This document shows, piece by piece, positions 1 to 11,005 of a stretch of DNA of 64,000 bases. The stretch covers positions 434,001-498,000 of the forward strand of contig JAEVLN010000008.1 in assembly GCA_018350325.1 (NCBI GenBank). The letters are read 5' to 3'. Numbering within the stretch: position 1 is the first letter of the stretch; every line of letters starts with the position of its first letter. The notes under the pieces are model-generated. The model ran no database searches and had not been told where the DNA came from. It saw only the letters and a program-made list of their open reading frames with translations. This stretch comes from Globodera rostochiensis (taxonomy: Eukaryota > Nematoda > Chromadorea > Rhabditida > Heteroderidae). The position numbers were made by a program, and so were the translations under genes.

Positions 1-340
1 TTAGCAAATTTTGAAGTGGTTGAATTTGATAATTACTGCTCACTTTTTATATTCGAATTTTGCGTGTCAACAGATGAGACTTTAGTCCATGATGAGCTGG
101 GCAATTAAATTTTGTACTTTTGGTTAGAATTAAATTGAAGGTTAGGAGAGAATCAAATGTTCAAACAAATGGAATTGAACGGAGACAAAAGCGCATTCTT
201 TCAGACAAAACCAAATTGAGCAAAAGTCATTTCACCCAAACTTTTCATCGTAAACAATTGGGCAACAAATCATCCGGTCATTGATTGGCACAGCTGGCGG
301 GCGCCATACATTCATTGGCTTTCATCCTTTTATTGCTTTT
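1..340 (-). promoter_or_regulatory. 5' flank of a secreted-precursor family member whose coding part lies left of the window
   Basis: This stretch matches, in the same orientation, the sequences just upstream of the two minus-strand precursor genes at 1796-2074 and 24222-24815. The match to 24855-25201 is near-complete; the match to 2110-2330 is shorter. Read on the minus strand it contains the same extended TATA element (AAAATTCGAATATAAAAAG) near bases 47-65. I infer that a third copy of the gene begins just beyond base 1 and reads leftwards. Only the promoter side is visible, so its protein cannot be described. Confidence 0.7.
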
Positions 341-670
341 AATAATGGTTATGAAAAATTGTTTTTAATTAATTGACTTCTTTTTCTTATTTGAGCTTTC
401 TGCTCTTTTGACGGTAATACGGTAGAAATGGGAGGGTCCGGGTTGAACATTTTGAGAGTTTTAAAATAATTGGTCTTGATTTTTAAAAGTTAGAAAACAA
501 AAAGCCCCCCCCCCTAATGATTTTTTCTCAATTTAAAGAAAAAAATAAATAATAACTATGCCTTCAAAAAATAAAATCTAAAATATTTTTAAAATTACCA
601 TCAAAGTTCATAAAAAGAGAGAAAAAAATTCATTTACACAGTCGGAGGTTCGAAGTTCAAACCCACAGCC

Positions 671-800
671 CCAGTTCTAGCTTGGCCGTTCTGTTCTGTT
701 CCTTTTCTGTTCCTTTTCCATGGATTTCGAATCTGTTCCTGTTCCTATGCTGTTCTAAATTCTAGAATAGGACAGGAACAGAACAGGCCAAGCTGGAACA
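671..800. repeat. Foldback / inverted-repeat element
   Basis: The left arm (CCAGTTCTAGCTTGGCC followed by GTTCTGTTCTGTTCC) is mirrored by the right arm (GGAACAGAACAGGCCAAGC, then TGGAACAGG). The arms are about 28-30 bp and contain TGTTCC repeats. They enclose about 70 bp, again rich in TGTTCC. No clear target duplication is visible. It is probably a small foldback element or a diverged MITE. Confidence 0.55.
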
Positions 801-1074
801 GGAAAACACTGACAGATACTCAGCCGTCTTCGCGTATGTTATAAAAAAATTTGTGTAGTTTTTCTTTCTGTGCCATTTCGAAGTGCATAAAAATGAATTG
901 GTGTCATCAAACGACTTTAAAACGAAAAAAATTGAAATGTGCTTCATCAAAGTTAAAGAATGCTGTTTTCTTTTTCTAATTACGAATAATGTGATCTTTC
1001 GTCGATTATTAAATTAATCGCAACTTTTTTTCCCATCATTTATTGTCCGGTTCAGCACCGTCCCTCACAATGTC

Positions 1075-1687
1075 AGTGCCGCGTCGATTTCATTCGGCTC
1101 CAATTTGTTGTTGTGGTTCAAATCCAACTCGGAGAACCAGTGACGCGTGCTCGGGCTGGTCAACTCGCTCTCCGTCATGTTCCAATTAGAGACCAAATAG
1201 TGCACCTAAACAAAGTCTTTGGCAACTTGACGTGAGCCACCGCTTGGCGCCAACATTTGAAAGGCCGTTTTGTTATTGTCAGCCACCCAAATTATCAAAA
1301 AAAACTTATTAAAACAAAATATGAACGATTCGAGACTCTTAATTTAAAAAGAGTTGTGACTTGAATGCGCCAAAATATTATTAAAAAAAGATTGCAATTT
1401 TTGTTGTCGAGTCTAAGATGCTATGCACAAAGTTGGCCCAGCGGTGTGTTCATATTAAGTCAGAGTTAAAAAGTTGCAGGACTTTGTTTGTCGCGATAGT
1501 TGAAATTTGTAACAAAATCAACCCCAACTCACCGCCTCCTCTATGTTCAGTGCTCCGTCTCCGTCAGCGTCCGCCTGCTGAAACACCGCCGTTGCCTCAC
1601 GCTTGGGTTGTTCGAGCGCGTGGCGTTTGCGCGAGTTTGGGCAGCCCAAGCCGGTCTTTTCCGCAAGGCAACAGGCCTTATCTACGC
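1075..1687 (-). CDS. EF-hand protein, 3' exons only (5' end not found)
   Basis: Two minus-strand exons (1687-1533 and 1205-1075) join in phase 0 across a 327 nt GT-AG intron. The first has a Cys-rich start (VDKACCLAEKTGLGCPN) and then a canonical calcium-binding loop, DADGDGALNIEEA. The second has a weaker loop, DLNHNNKLEPNEI, and ends LTL before TGA at 1077-1075. Paired EF-hand loops of this kind bind calcium; the paired cysteines suggest a secreted or luminal protein, which is inference. No start codon or upstream exon is visible. The same-strand region upstream is occupied by the precursor gene at 1796-2074, so either that gene sits inside an intron of this one or its insertion cut this gene off. 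The fragment may therefore be a broken gene. Confidence 0.6.
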
Positions 1688-1795
1688 CTTAAAAACAAAA
1701 TAACAGTTTATTCCACTTCTAATACTACTTTTGTGATAGTGCAACAGTTACAGTAACATTTAGCAATCTCTTCATAATTACTGTCACATTTGTAA

Positions 1796-2074
1796 TTATT
1801 CTTCAATCCGAAATGGAGCAGGGGTACGCTGGGCTGATCGCCTAGCTTGACGAGCTTGCGGACTTCGTTTCTTTCGGGCTAATCCCGCATTAGAGGCGCT
1901 AAACGGCGGGAAAGCGCTGTTGTCTAGTGGGGGGCCGGCAGGAGCAAGCCCCCCGCCGTTGGAAGACTCATCCGACGTATCGCTGCTGTATTCTGAAGAG
2001 TCACTTGAACATTGGACGACAAGCAGTGCAGCGAAAACGAGCAAAAGTGCCATTCGCAAAGTCAGAAACGCCAT
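1796..2074 (-). CDS. Small secreted precursor, short family member (copy B)
   Basis: This is a single open frame of about 92 codons. The first ATG gives a strong signal peptide (MAFLTLRMALLLVFAALLVV, then QCSS). It is followed by an acidic Ser/Asp stretch (SSDSSEYSSDTSDESS), a short Gly/Pro/Ala linker and a basic cleavage-type site, ARKKRSP, and it ends in an Arg-rich tail. The N-terminus, 5' flank and 3' flank (1707-1803) closely match the gene at 24222-24815. The middle differs: the Gly-Asn-Gly-Trp repeat and its peptide are missing here. The dibasic site suggests processing by a proprotein convertase in the secretory pathway. It may be an effector-like or neuropeptide-like precursor, but I recognise no named family. 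Confidence 0.65.
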   Translation of the reverse strand: MAFLTLRMALLLVFAALLVVQCSSDSSEYSSDTSDESSNGGGLAPAGPPLDNSAFPPFSASNAGLARKKRSPQARQARRSAQRTPAPFRIEE

Positions 2075-2154
2075 TGTAGAAATCAATTTGATGGTAAAAA
2101 ACAATTTTTAAATTAGCAAATTTTAAAGTGGTTGAATTTGATAATTACTGCTCA

Positions 2155-2163
2155 CTTTTTATA
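2155..2163 (-). promoter_or_regulatory. TATA element of the copy B precursor gene
   Basis: TATAAAAAG on the minus strand lies about 81 nt upstream of the ATG. It is embedded in TTCGAATATAAAAAG, which recurs at 1-340, 24895-24910 and upstream of the gene at 33159. The spacing would allow a 5' UTR of about 50 nt. Confidence 0.5.
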
Positions 2164-2329
2164 TTCGAATTTTGCGTGTCAACAGATGAGACTTTAGGAC
2201 ATGAACAGCTGGGCAATTAAATTGTACTTTTGTTAGAATTAAATTGAAGGTTAGGAAAGAATTCTGATTTCTTAAGCAAATGCTCAAACAAATGGAATTG
2301 AACGGAAACAAAAGCGAATTTTTATTTTC

Positions 2330-2882
2330 TAAACAATTGCTTAATTTATTTTAGATAAATAAAACTAAGCTCTGGAGTAAAATATTCAACATGAAAACCG
2401 TCCCCCCGAGCGTTGTCTGCTTATCTTGGCCAGCGTCAATTAACGCAGCGATCGTCCGCCGATTGATAATACAAACAACGCACAAACTATAGGCAAGTTC
2501 GTTCAGAGTGCTTGGCTTATTATCAAAATGAAGATAATATTTTCGTAGTATGAAAAATGGAAAGATAATAATTTTAATATGACAAAAACAAGGCACGAGA
2601 TTGATTCAACACAAAATTCTCACAAATATAAGCAATGGAAGGACATAAAGCCAAACAGTGCCCCCCCCCCCCCCCCCCCCAGGGGATTGGGGAGCAACTC
2701 TACCTAAACCATAGCCAATAAAAACCATCTTTGGTTTTGTGATTTGCGCTCATTTTTGTAATCGCAGCCTTTCGACGCAAAAATTGATTATTCTTCTTTA
2801 ACATATTAATAAAATTGCATGGCCACAATTAATGATTTTTAAAGAAGATCTTTTATAGTTTTACGCCTGTCATTTTAACAAA
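2330..2882. other. Intergenic stretch with a 20 bp poly-C run
   Basis: No exon is supported here. A pure C run of 20 lies at 2661-2680. The sequence before the UDP-glycosyltransferase start is AT-rich. Confidence 0.5.
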
Positions 2883-5800
2883 ATGTTCTCTTCTATATTC
2901 ATTCGGCTATTCCTTCTCATCGGCATTTCGGCACTGAACTGCTCGGCCTATAAAATTCTGGTCTTCAGTCCGACGCTCAGTCGAAGCCATATGATCTCAA
3001 ATGGACGGGTGGCCGATGCATTGGCCAGCGATGGGCATGCCGTGGTGAGTTCGGCGGAGGCGGGACGGAACTCTTTTAAAAGTTAAATTCATTTTTTAAA
3101 GATTAAAGACTTAATTTGCGAGAAATTTTAGACAGTATCTAACTTTGAGCAAATGCAATAAAAACCCAAAAAATGCCCCCAACCAAAGTTGAACCCCTAA
3201 AGATAACTAACTTTTTCTTTCCAAATTAAAAAATGAAAATATTATTTAAATTGTCTTGTTTTAAAATTAGCTAAATGTAGTGTAATCGCGACTTTTTTGA
3301 ATGATTATTTTGAAGGTAACTAAAATCCCAACCTTAATATGAAATGCTGATATTTTTAAAATGCTCAATTTGAATTATGTTTGTTTTATGTAGACTCTTG
3401 TCGAGATACAGTACGCCGTGCCATTGGATATTTTAAATGTAACAAAATTGGCAAATGTTTGGCACATTCCTGGCCAATTTTTTCGAGCTGAAATTGACGG
3501 AAAACCCTTCACCAAAATAATTGCCGACAATGCCTTCGAAGCAGATTCGATTATCGCTTCGTTTTTTATGTCCAAAGCATTTCAATATACGCTCAATGAT
3601 GCCTGTGAAGGTTTTGGAGAAATTAAAAAAAAACAAATTTAAAATAAATTAGCATTCTTCACAACGCAATCTCAACAGCTGGCCCTTCTGAAGGAGCAAA
3701 AATTCGATGTGATTATTTCCGAGCAATTAAACTTTTGTGGTGCTGGCGTAGGGCACTTGCTAAACATTCCCATCAACATAATTCTCTGCAGGTTTTGTGC
3801 AAAAATCATAATTCATATTTTTTGTAGTTTATTTTTAGCACTTCACTCCAAGAACACGTCACTTCACTGATTGGCCTTCCGTTCCCGTCGAGCTACGTGC
3901 CATCATTGATGGATTCAAATGTGCCAGACAAAATGTCTCTTGTGCAACGATTCCAAAACCTAATGCGTCAATTTGTCGGCTACAATTACAATTATTATGG
4001 CACCGACCCTTTGACACAAATTTTTCAAAAACACTTTGGGTAGGCCTTTCTTGCAAGAACGGATTCTGCGTAAATTTTGCATGGTGCGAGCTAGTGACGT
4101 CCCCACTATTAATCGAAACTTCTTGTATTTCACGAGACCTAAAAAATGGTTATGGGAGCTGTATTTGAATGAATGATAGGTATTCAAAAAAGCAATTTCA
4201 AGTCTTTAACATCATCTTTAGGGTATAATAAAGTCTCGTTTTTCGAGAGTAAAAACTCGAGACCGAAACCTAAAAAATTGGAGACTTCCTTGGGTCGAGA
4301 CTTTTGAATATACAAGTACGGGCACACGAATATTTAACTTTTTGGCTATTTGCAGATTTCTAGATTTGTAGAATTAACCCGACGGGTCCGTTTCTTATTT
4401 CGGCTTTAGCTCAGAGACAGCTAAAGTGACTCATTAAATTGTATATTTAATGCTTCTGAACCTTTTAATTTCTTAAGAATTGATTTTCCCGACCTCCGTT
4501 CAATTGTAAATCGGTCGCCGTTCATTTTTGTTGCAGCGGATGAATTTGTGGACTTTCCGCGTCCAATTTTTCCGAACGTTATTTATATTGGCGGACTTGG
4601 GATGGAAAAAAGCCACGGAGAACAGAAGCAAATCACATTAAAAGTGTTCAAATTTTTTTTGAAAATTTAAAAAAAACATTTTTTAAGGAACCCTTCCTGC
4701 GCGAAATGACCAAAGGCGTCGACGGCGTTGTCTTCTTCTCCATGGGTTCCATTATGCGCAGCACGGAGATGCCCGAGAGCTTCAGACGGCACATTATCGA
4801 GGCTTTCTCACAATTTACAAACTATCATTTCATCGTAAAGGTTGAAAAGGAAGACACGGTAATAAATTGGAATTATATTTAAATAAATGATTTTAAAAAA
4901 CAAATTTAAGTACATTGCCAATTTGACGCTTCACTTAGACAATGTGTTTCTGACTTCTTGGGCTCCGCAGTCGGAATTGCTCAGTAAGTACAATTCTATG
5001 TATTTTTGAATTCAAATCGTGCGGATTTTTTCTGATTTATTCTGTCAACGAATTGGTGGAATTGAAGTCGGCCCATAAGCCCCGCTTTTGATTGCCCCTT
5101 CTAATTTGTAAGACCATCCCCGTCTCCGTTTGTTCATCACGCACGGCGGCTACAACAGTCTGTTGGAGGCGGCAAATGCCGGAGTGCCCGTCCTTTTGAT
5201 GGGCTTCTTTGCCGATCAATACCGTAACGCACGGGTGGCCGAGCGGAACGGCTGGGGATTGGCCGTGGACAAGCGCCTGTTGCTGGAGAGCAGCGACCAG
5301 TTCGGGCGAGCCATTCGGACGGTGTTGGACGATCCAAGGCAAGAAAATGGACGGACACGCACGTCGTTTAACTATTTAATAATTGATACCGTACTACTAC
5401 CATTTTGTCCTTCATTTACAGTTTTGGTGCCAATGCAAAGCGTACAAAAAAGTTGCTGTCAACCAAGGTGCCAAAATTTACATTTCCTTTTGCAAAGTTT
5501 TTAATTCCAGCACATTTTTTTTCAGTTTTAAATAAATTTTTCTCAGTCTAGTTAGGGTTATTTCTCTGTATTTATCATACATAAGCTGCCAATGAATGTT
5601 CTCTTTTTTGGGTCCAATATTTGTCATTTTACAGCCATTCACTGCCAAAGAGCGTCTGTTGAAGAACATTCGCTTTTTGGAGATGAACGGAGGCGAGTTG
5701 CCCGAGCTGTTGAGCGAGTCTCGTAACATGAGCGCCGTCCAACTGTACAACCTGGACTTGGCCATGTTGGCCACACTCGCTCTGCTCACTTTGCTAATTA

Positions 5801-5889
5801 TTCTTCGATATTTGGCCAAATTTGCTTTGGCTTCTGCGATTTTGGCGAAAAGTTTGCGTATGAAAACTAAGAAAAACAAAGAAGAATGA
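2883..5889 (+). CDS. UDP-glycosyltransferase (GT1 family, UGT-type), ~9-10 exons
   Basis: The product should transfer a sugar from a UDP-sugar to small lipophilic molecules in the ER lumen, as in detoxification. Exon 1 encodes a signal peptide and then KILVFSPTLSRSHM, where the His matches the catalytic base of the family. Later exons carry VIISEQLNFCG, then VVFFSMGSIM (3' domain start), FLTSWAPQSELL and FITHGGYNSLLEAANAGVP, with FADQYRNA closing the donor-sugar signature. The last exon (about 5633-5889) has a hydrophobic helix (LATLALLTLLIILRYL) and a basic tail ending KNKEE, which has Lys at -3 and -5 like ER-retrieval signals. Approximate exons: 2883-3042, 3393-3610, 3682-3792, 3840-4040, 4486-4660, 4687-4860, 4911-4983, 5118-5338, 5422-5467, 5633-5889. 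Exact borders of the middle exons are uncertain. No inactivating change is evident. Confidence 0.85.
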
Positions 5890-6603
5890 GTGATATTTTG
5901 TTCATTGTGAATATTGGTGGCAAAAAGTTTAAGTTTTCTATAAAAATTTGCATTTTGTGTCCTTTTTTGTTATTATTAGTGGGAGTTTAAGTACTATAAA
6001 TCTGGTTTTATATACCTTAAATAGGAGCTAAAAACGAAGTTCGGCAGTTATCTTAAAATATAACTTTTATCATTTTAAATTTTAAACTAATTACAAATGA
6101 GTAATAAATAATTCAAACTTCGGAAATGATTAAAATGTTTGCTATTTAGAATTCATTAATGGTCAAGAAAAGTTATTGTTAGAAGCGCATTTTCCGAATT
6201 TGGATTTATCTCTTGTAAAGTTCAAAGGAACCTAAAATATCAAAAATTTGGCTGATTAATGACTTCACTTACACATCATTATAGATCAAATCGTTCGTAT
6301 TTTGCCGTAGTTCCGTTACATAGAACATGAAAATGAAATAAAATGTCACTGGAAGGCAACAAGAATCGATTTCCATTTCTATTCGCCCACCTGCGGCAGT
6401 GAAGCAGCAATGTAATGGAATAATGTTATTATTTTATACATACAATTATTTTATACACATGTGCACATTCAATTCAATGCGTTGTACAATTTAAGAAATA
6501 TTTTATAAAAACCCAATTATATTAGGTAGTTCAAATGTTTCTGTAAGGTCAATTTTATGCAGGTAATTTTTAACTCGCAAGTTTCAAATTTCTCAAAACA
6601 CAA
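5890..6603. other. AT-rich intergenic stretch, no feature seen
   Basis: AT-rich sequence lies between the glycosyltransferase stop and the receptor start. I see no exon, RNA gene or clear repeat. Confidence 0.5.
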
Positions 6604-8835
6604 ATGGAATTTTCATCGTGTCGCTTATCGGAGGATGTCTTCCGGCCAAACAGCCGGACTCAAGGCAACGAAGAACACGGCCAAATGCTCTTTGAGTTGA
6701 GCCGCCCTGTCCAATGCGAATTGTCTCCTCCAAATTCTGCTGCTGCTTCTGATACTGCTTCTGATACTGCTTCTGCTGCTGCTTCTGATACTGCTTCTGC
6801 TGCTGCTTCTGATACTGCTTCTGCTGCTGCTTCTGATACTGCTGCTGCATGTCTCGTGTGTGGCGAAGCAAGCAACGACATTTACTTCGGTGCGCCAGCG
6901 TGCAGTGCTTGCGGCTCATTCTTCCGCCGATCGGTGATGGGAACTCGCAAATATATATGCCGTAAGGGCAATAAATGTGCCATTAGTAGCAAAGGTTGGT
7001 TTAGTTTATTGAACGAGATTATAAATCCAAATGCATTTTTTTTTCAGAACGAATGCGTAATTCATGTCGAGCATGCCGTCTGAAGCGATGCTTTGAAGCT
7101 GGTATGGACATTTCCCAGAAAGTGTCAAAGCATTCACTCAAAGGTTAAGCAATTTTGAATAATTTTATAAAATAAACATTTTGGCGCTAATTGTTGCAGA
7201 AAAGTCTTCAAGAATATCATCAGTTACCGCCTCAAAGAACCGAGAAACAACAATCGCTTTATATGCTCAAAGATCGTCGCCTGAACTTGCCAAAGATAAT
7301 GTTGTATCTGTCAGCACTGAGAGGGCATTTCTGAATATTGTAAATCTGTCTTTTAAAATGAATTTACAATAATATTTATTGAAAACAATTTCTACAAGCA
7401 AAGCAAAGTTTAGATTAACCCAATTTATCCAAAATCGTTAAAATTCATACAATATTTACGAAAAGTTGAGAATGGACAACGAGCCATAGTCAATGTTCTT
7501 GAGGTGGAACGTAAAATTATGTTGAACAATCAGCAGGCAAATATTACTCTTAAAAAATAAATTTTTAAAAATTTAAAACAAATTATTTAAAAAACGGAAA
7601 AGTGTACAAAGCATTGAAAATTGTGTAATTTGCAGTTGCATATAATCAAACATCACGAACAGTCCCAAATTGACCGTGGCACCATCACACTTTTACTTAC
7701 AGACATTCGAGAACAATTTCCTCAATTCGACGAACAATCGACAGAATCCAAGGTTGCAGGCGCACAGAGTTCTTCGATTAAATGATACCAATCATTAAAT
7801 TTGATGTTGAAAAACTTCAGATTGGCATCGTCAAAAGTTACCACTTTCAGTCAACACTTGCAAGAATTTGCTTTGCGACAGTACGCAAAATGAATGGAAA
7901 TTGAATTAATTTGTTTTTAAATTTAGCTAAAAATGTTTCCGAGACAAAACCAGCCGCTCAACCATTTGATAGTCAATGGCTGCTGTCTTTCCCTATTGAA
8001 CGAACAATCTTATCACTTCTCGCCTTACACTACATACCTAGAAGAACGCATAAAGTATGGCTTATTCAAAAATCTCATGAAAAGAGTTAAGCAAAAAATC
8101 GGAGCTACTTCAGATTTTGAATTCAAAAATTAATGCCCTTTTAAACTTTAATTAATTGTAAATTTTAATGTTTTAAGATATGGCGCAGCATGCTTTAAAA
8201 GTGTCGCCGCTCTCGTTTCCAATTTCAAGCCGATGGAAATGACGCAACTTGAGTTGTGCGCCTTTTTAGGAATTCAATTTTGGAATTGCAGTAAGTTTTG
8301 CATCGATATTAACAACAGCAAGCTTGGGGGAATTACTGTCAGAAATAATTAATTGTGCCTTTTCATTAGTTGAAAAATTTGTGCCATTGTCTGCTGAGCA
8401 AAGCGCGCGTCGAAATGAATTTTTTGTCGAATTGCACGCGATGGTGGCACAAAGGGTTGGAATGAATATGGCACAAATTGCCATCCGATTTGGCCAGTTG
8501 TTGAAGCTTTTGCTGGACACATCGGTCAAAATTATTTATCAAAATTTTTATTAATTTATAATTTTCATACTAAGATCCTTACATTGGGAATATATCTGTT
8601 ACAATTGTAAATGAATTACTTTTTTTGTTTGTTTTGGAGATTGTAAAATTATCAATTTTAAAACACGTTTCAATAGTTGAAAAAAATAGACAAATACTTT
8701 TTTTAGTAATTTTTCCCAATTTTTTTTTAGAATTTGGCCATCGAATTGCAAGAAACTTTTGCTATGACCGACCTTTTCTTTCCACCTATTCTTTTAACCC
8801 ACTCGAACAAAGTCGTCAGTGCTCTGTTGAGTTAA
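6604..8835 (+). CDS. Nuclear hormone receptor (nematode NHR), DNA-binding and ligand-binding regions
   Basis: Exon 1 (6604-6994) encodes a leader with an Ala/Ser/Asp/Thr repeat from a near-perfect microsatellite (6738-6846), then the first zinc finger, CLVCGEASNDIYFG...CSACGSFFRR. Exon 2 (7048-7143) completes the second finger with NSCRACRLKRCFEAGM. The P-box is atypical, with Gly where Lys is usual (CSACGS). Later exons give a ligand-binding region: LKFIQYLRKVENGQRA (about 7415-7560), a segment near 7637-7760, LQEFALRQY, then MFPRQNQPLNHLI. The frame between these last two is kept only by a GC-AG intron at 7885-7926. The C-terminal exons include VELHAMVAQRVGMNMAQI and end with an AF-2-like LAIELQETFAMTDLFFPP, stop at 8833-8835. 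It is a ligand- or DNA-regulated transcription factor; the target is unknown. LBD exon borders are partly uncertain. A duplicated, broken 3' part lies at 11797-14150. Confidence 0.75.
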
Positions 8836-9040
8836 TTTTAATATAAATTCATTTTTCTTTGTTTTAAACAAATAACAAAAAATGAGAAAATAATTTTTTT
8901 AATCACAAATTGAACCGAAAGGAAAGATTTAAACACTTTTGTTCTCTAGAATCGGGACTGATCCTGACCTCGAGAGCGCGACCGAACGTATCAAGCCAAG
9001 TGAGGACGAGACTCAAAAAGCGTGCAATGAATGTTAACTA

Positions 9041-9119
9041 GCAGGGATGCTATTTTTAGGCTTTTGCTTATTTTTCTGCTTTAGGCAAGATTTTTCGAGC
9101 CTAAAAGTAGCATCCCTGC
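9041..9119. mobile_element. 79 bp hairpin element (mini-MITE)
   Basis: The arms GCAGGGATGCTATTTTTAGG and CCTAAAAGTAGCATCCCTGC are nearly perfect inverted repeats, flanked on both sides by TA. The same element sits at 14336-14413 in the duplicated copy. It has no coding capacity. Confidence 0.6.
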
Positions 9120-9149
9120 TAAGTATCATCAAATCTATGCAATAAACTA

Positions 9150-9360
9150 GAGTAGTACGGGACCGGGACTTTTGGCAAAAACCGTAACCTGGACTAAATT
9201 CCCTCGATCAAAAAACCGGTACTAACTAAGGGGGGGGGGGGGGAAATTATTGGTGAAAAACCGGGACCATCATAGGAGAGTTTTTAAGGAATTTTGAAAA
9301 ACCGGGCCAAAATTTCATTAAAACATTTCAGTACTGGTCCCGGTTCCGTACTCCCCTACA
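9150..9360. mobile_element. Probable small TIR element with ACCGGG-rich interior
   Basis: The left end TAGTACGGGACCGGGACT and the right end GGTCCCGGTTCCGTACT(CCCC)TA are imperfect inverted repeats. The interior has several CCGGGAC motifs and a G run. A matching copy is at about 14444-14640. A target duplication is not clear. Confidence 0.4.
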
Positions 9361-9484
9361 CTAAACCTCTAATTTATTTATTTATCTCACTAATTAATTG
9401 TAATTGTTTAACGCATTTCTTTGTTTTTTGTCGTTGTTGCTTGCTACCTGAACATAATATAACTTTCTGTGTTCATTTATAGAA

Positions 9485-10255
9485 TAATGCGATGTAATTT
9501 CCAACTAACAGCAAAAAATGTAATAATAATTTCGAAACAGGCGAAAACACGAAATTTCAAGTTATCCATACTAAGTAGCACCTATTTTTTTTTTGTTCGT
9601 TTGGCATTTTTTCAACAAGTTATTCCAGATTTTCAAGCAATAAACTTTTATTTTTGAAGTTTTTAAATTATATGTATTCTGTGCTCATTTTGTGTATATC
9701 AGGAATCGCAGCTGAAAAATCAGGATCAGGATCGGGGCCGTATTTTTTGTTGTGGGTCCGGCGGCGCCAACAGACGCTGTCAGAAATTTTTTTTAAATTT
9801 TAACTTTTTAGTTAAGAAATTGTGTGAAATTTTGAAAATTTTTACCGATTTTCGATTTTCAAAAATGCAATTTTTTTGGGAATTCTGCTTTAATATGGGG
9901 TGGGGTCGGCGGTTCCGATAGGCGCCGCCGAGAAAATTTTGAATTTTTGACCCAATTTGTTAAGAGATTTGCAACCAAGATTTTAAAAACTAATTTTTTT
10001 GAAGATTTTAAGAATGGGAGAGGTCCGGCGACGCCGATAGGCACCGCCGGGAAAATTTTTTTGAGGAACTTTATCGATATTTGTTAAGAAAATTGGGCAT
10101 TTTCACTTTTTCCAAATTTTTGAAAAATCAGAAGAAAATCAGGAAAACTCCCAAAAATCAGGCAAAATCAGAAAACAATGGAAAATCAGGAAAAAATCAT
10201 GAAAACACCCAAAAATCAGGAAAAACCTGACAAATCAGGTTAGATGGTCACCCTG
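9485..10255. repeat. Degenerate repeat block present only in duplication copy 1
   Basis: Three related segments of roughly 130 bp each carry GGTCCGGCG...GATAGGCGCCGCCG-like motifs (9733-9790, 9897-9965, 10015-10075). They are followed by short AATCAGGAAAA-type repeats to about 10245. The corresponding site in copy 2 lacks this block. I see no reading frame that looks real. Confidence 0.5.
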
Positions 10256-10607
10256 ATTCGAACACTTGAATATTTTCAATTGTTAAAATTAATGCGTTTA
10301 TAAAACTTCAATTATTAAGAACTGGGTAGGAACCAACGGGGGATGTTGATGGGAAAAGCGCTTCGCGCTCAAGGACTTCGTTGCAGCAAATGCAAGTGAT
10401 TTTGTGCAAAGAATTGATGAACTGAGAAAAATTTTTTTTTTCTTTTTTTGTGAGGTTAACATTAAATGAAATCAAAAACGGAGTCCAGATTTGTGATTAG
10501 CGCATCAAAGTTAGTAGGAAAAGACTTTTTCCGGCCTGATTTAGCGTCAATAAAAGTTATCATAAAAAATCCTCCCCTTTGTATCAAACAGTTGGCTTTC
10601 ATTCTGG

Positions 10608-10866
10608 TCATGCTGAATTTCCAGAACACCAAATTCTGGTCATGCTGACATTCCAGAACACCAATTCTGGTCCATGCTGACATTCCAGAACACAAATTCT
10701 GGTCCAGCTGGCTTTCCCGAACAGCAAATTTTGATACATTCTGGATTTCCAGAACAACAAATAACAAATTCTGGTTCATATTGCTTTCCGGACAACCTAA
10801 TTCTGGTCCAGCTGTCTTTCCGGAACAGCAAATTCTGGTGTATTCTGGATTTCCAGAACAACAATA
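10608..10866. repeat. Minisatellite of palindromic CCAGAA/TTCTGG units
   Basis: Imperfect units of about 30-60 bp alternate TTCCAGAACA and AAATTCTGGTCC, so each unit is itself nearly self-complementary. Open frames across it arise from the repeat and are not taken as genes. Confidence 0.7.
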
Positions 10867-11005
10867 GCAAAGGCTAGTGCAGATGGAATTCGTTAGGCTT
10901 AGACCTAAGCCAACCTGGCTTGGATTCGTTAGGCTTAGGCCTACGCCACCCTGGCTTGGGGTTCGTTAGGCTGACTAGCGGCTTTGCGTGTTTTTGTTAG
11001 GATAT

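Larger units (their letters stand above)
7430..10325. repeat. Segmental duplication, copy 1
   Basis: This block matches 11797-14907 in direct orientation with an offset near 5300 in its centre. It contains the 3' exons of the receptor gene and flanking repeats. About 525 bp (8110-8637) look identical to 13409-13937, while the flanks differ by scattered substitutions and indels. Copy 1 alone carries 9485-10255. Confidence 0.85.
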
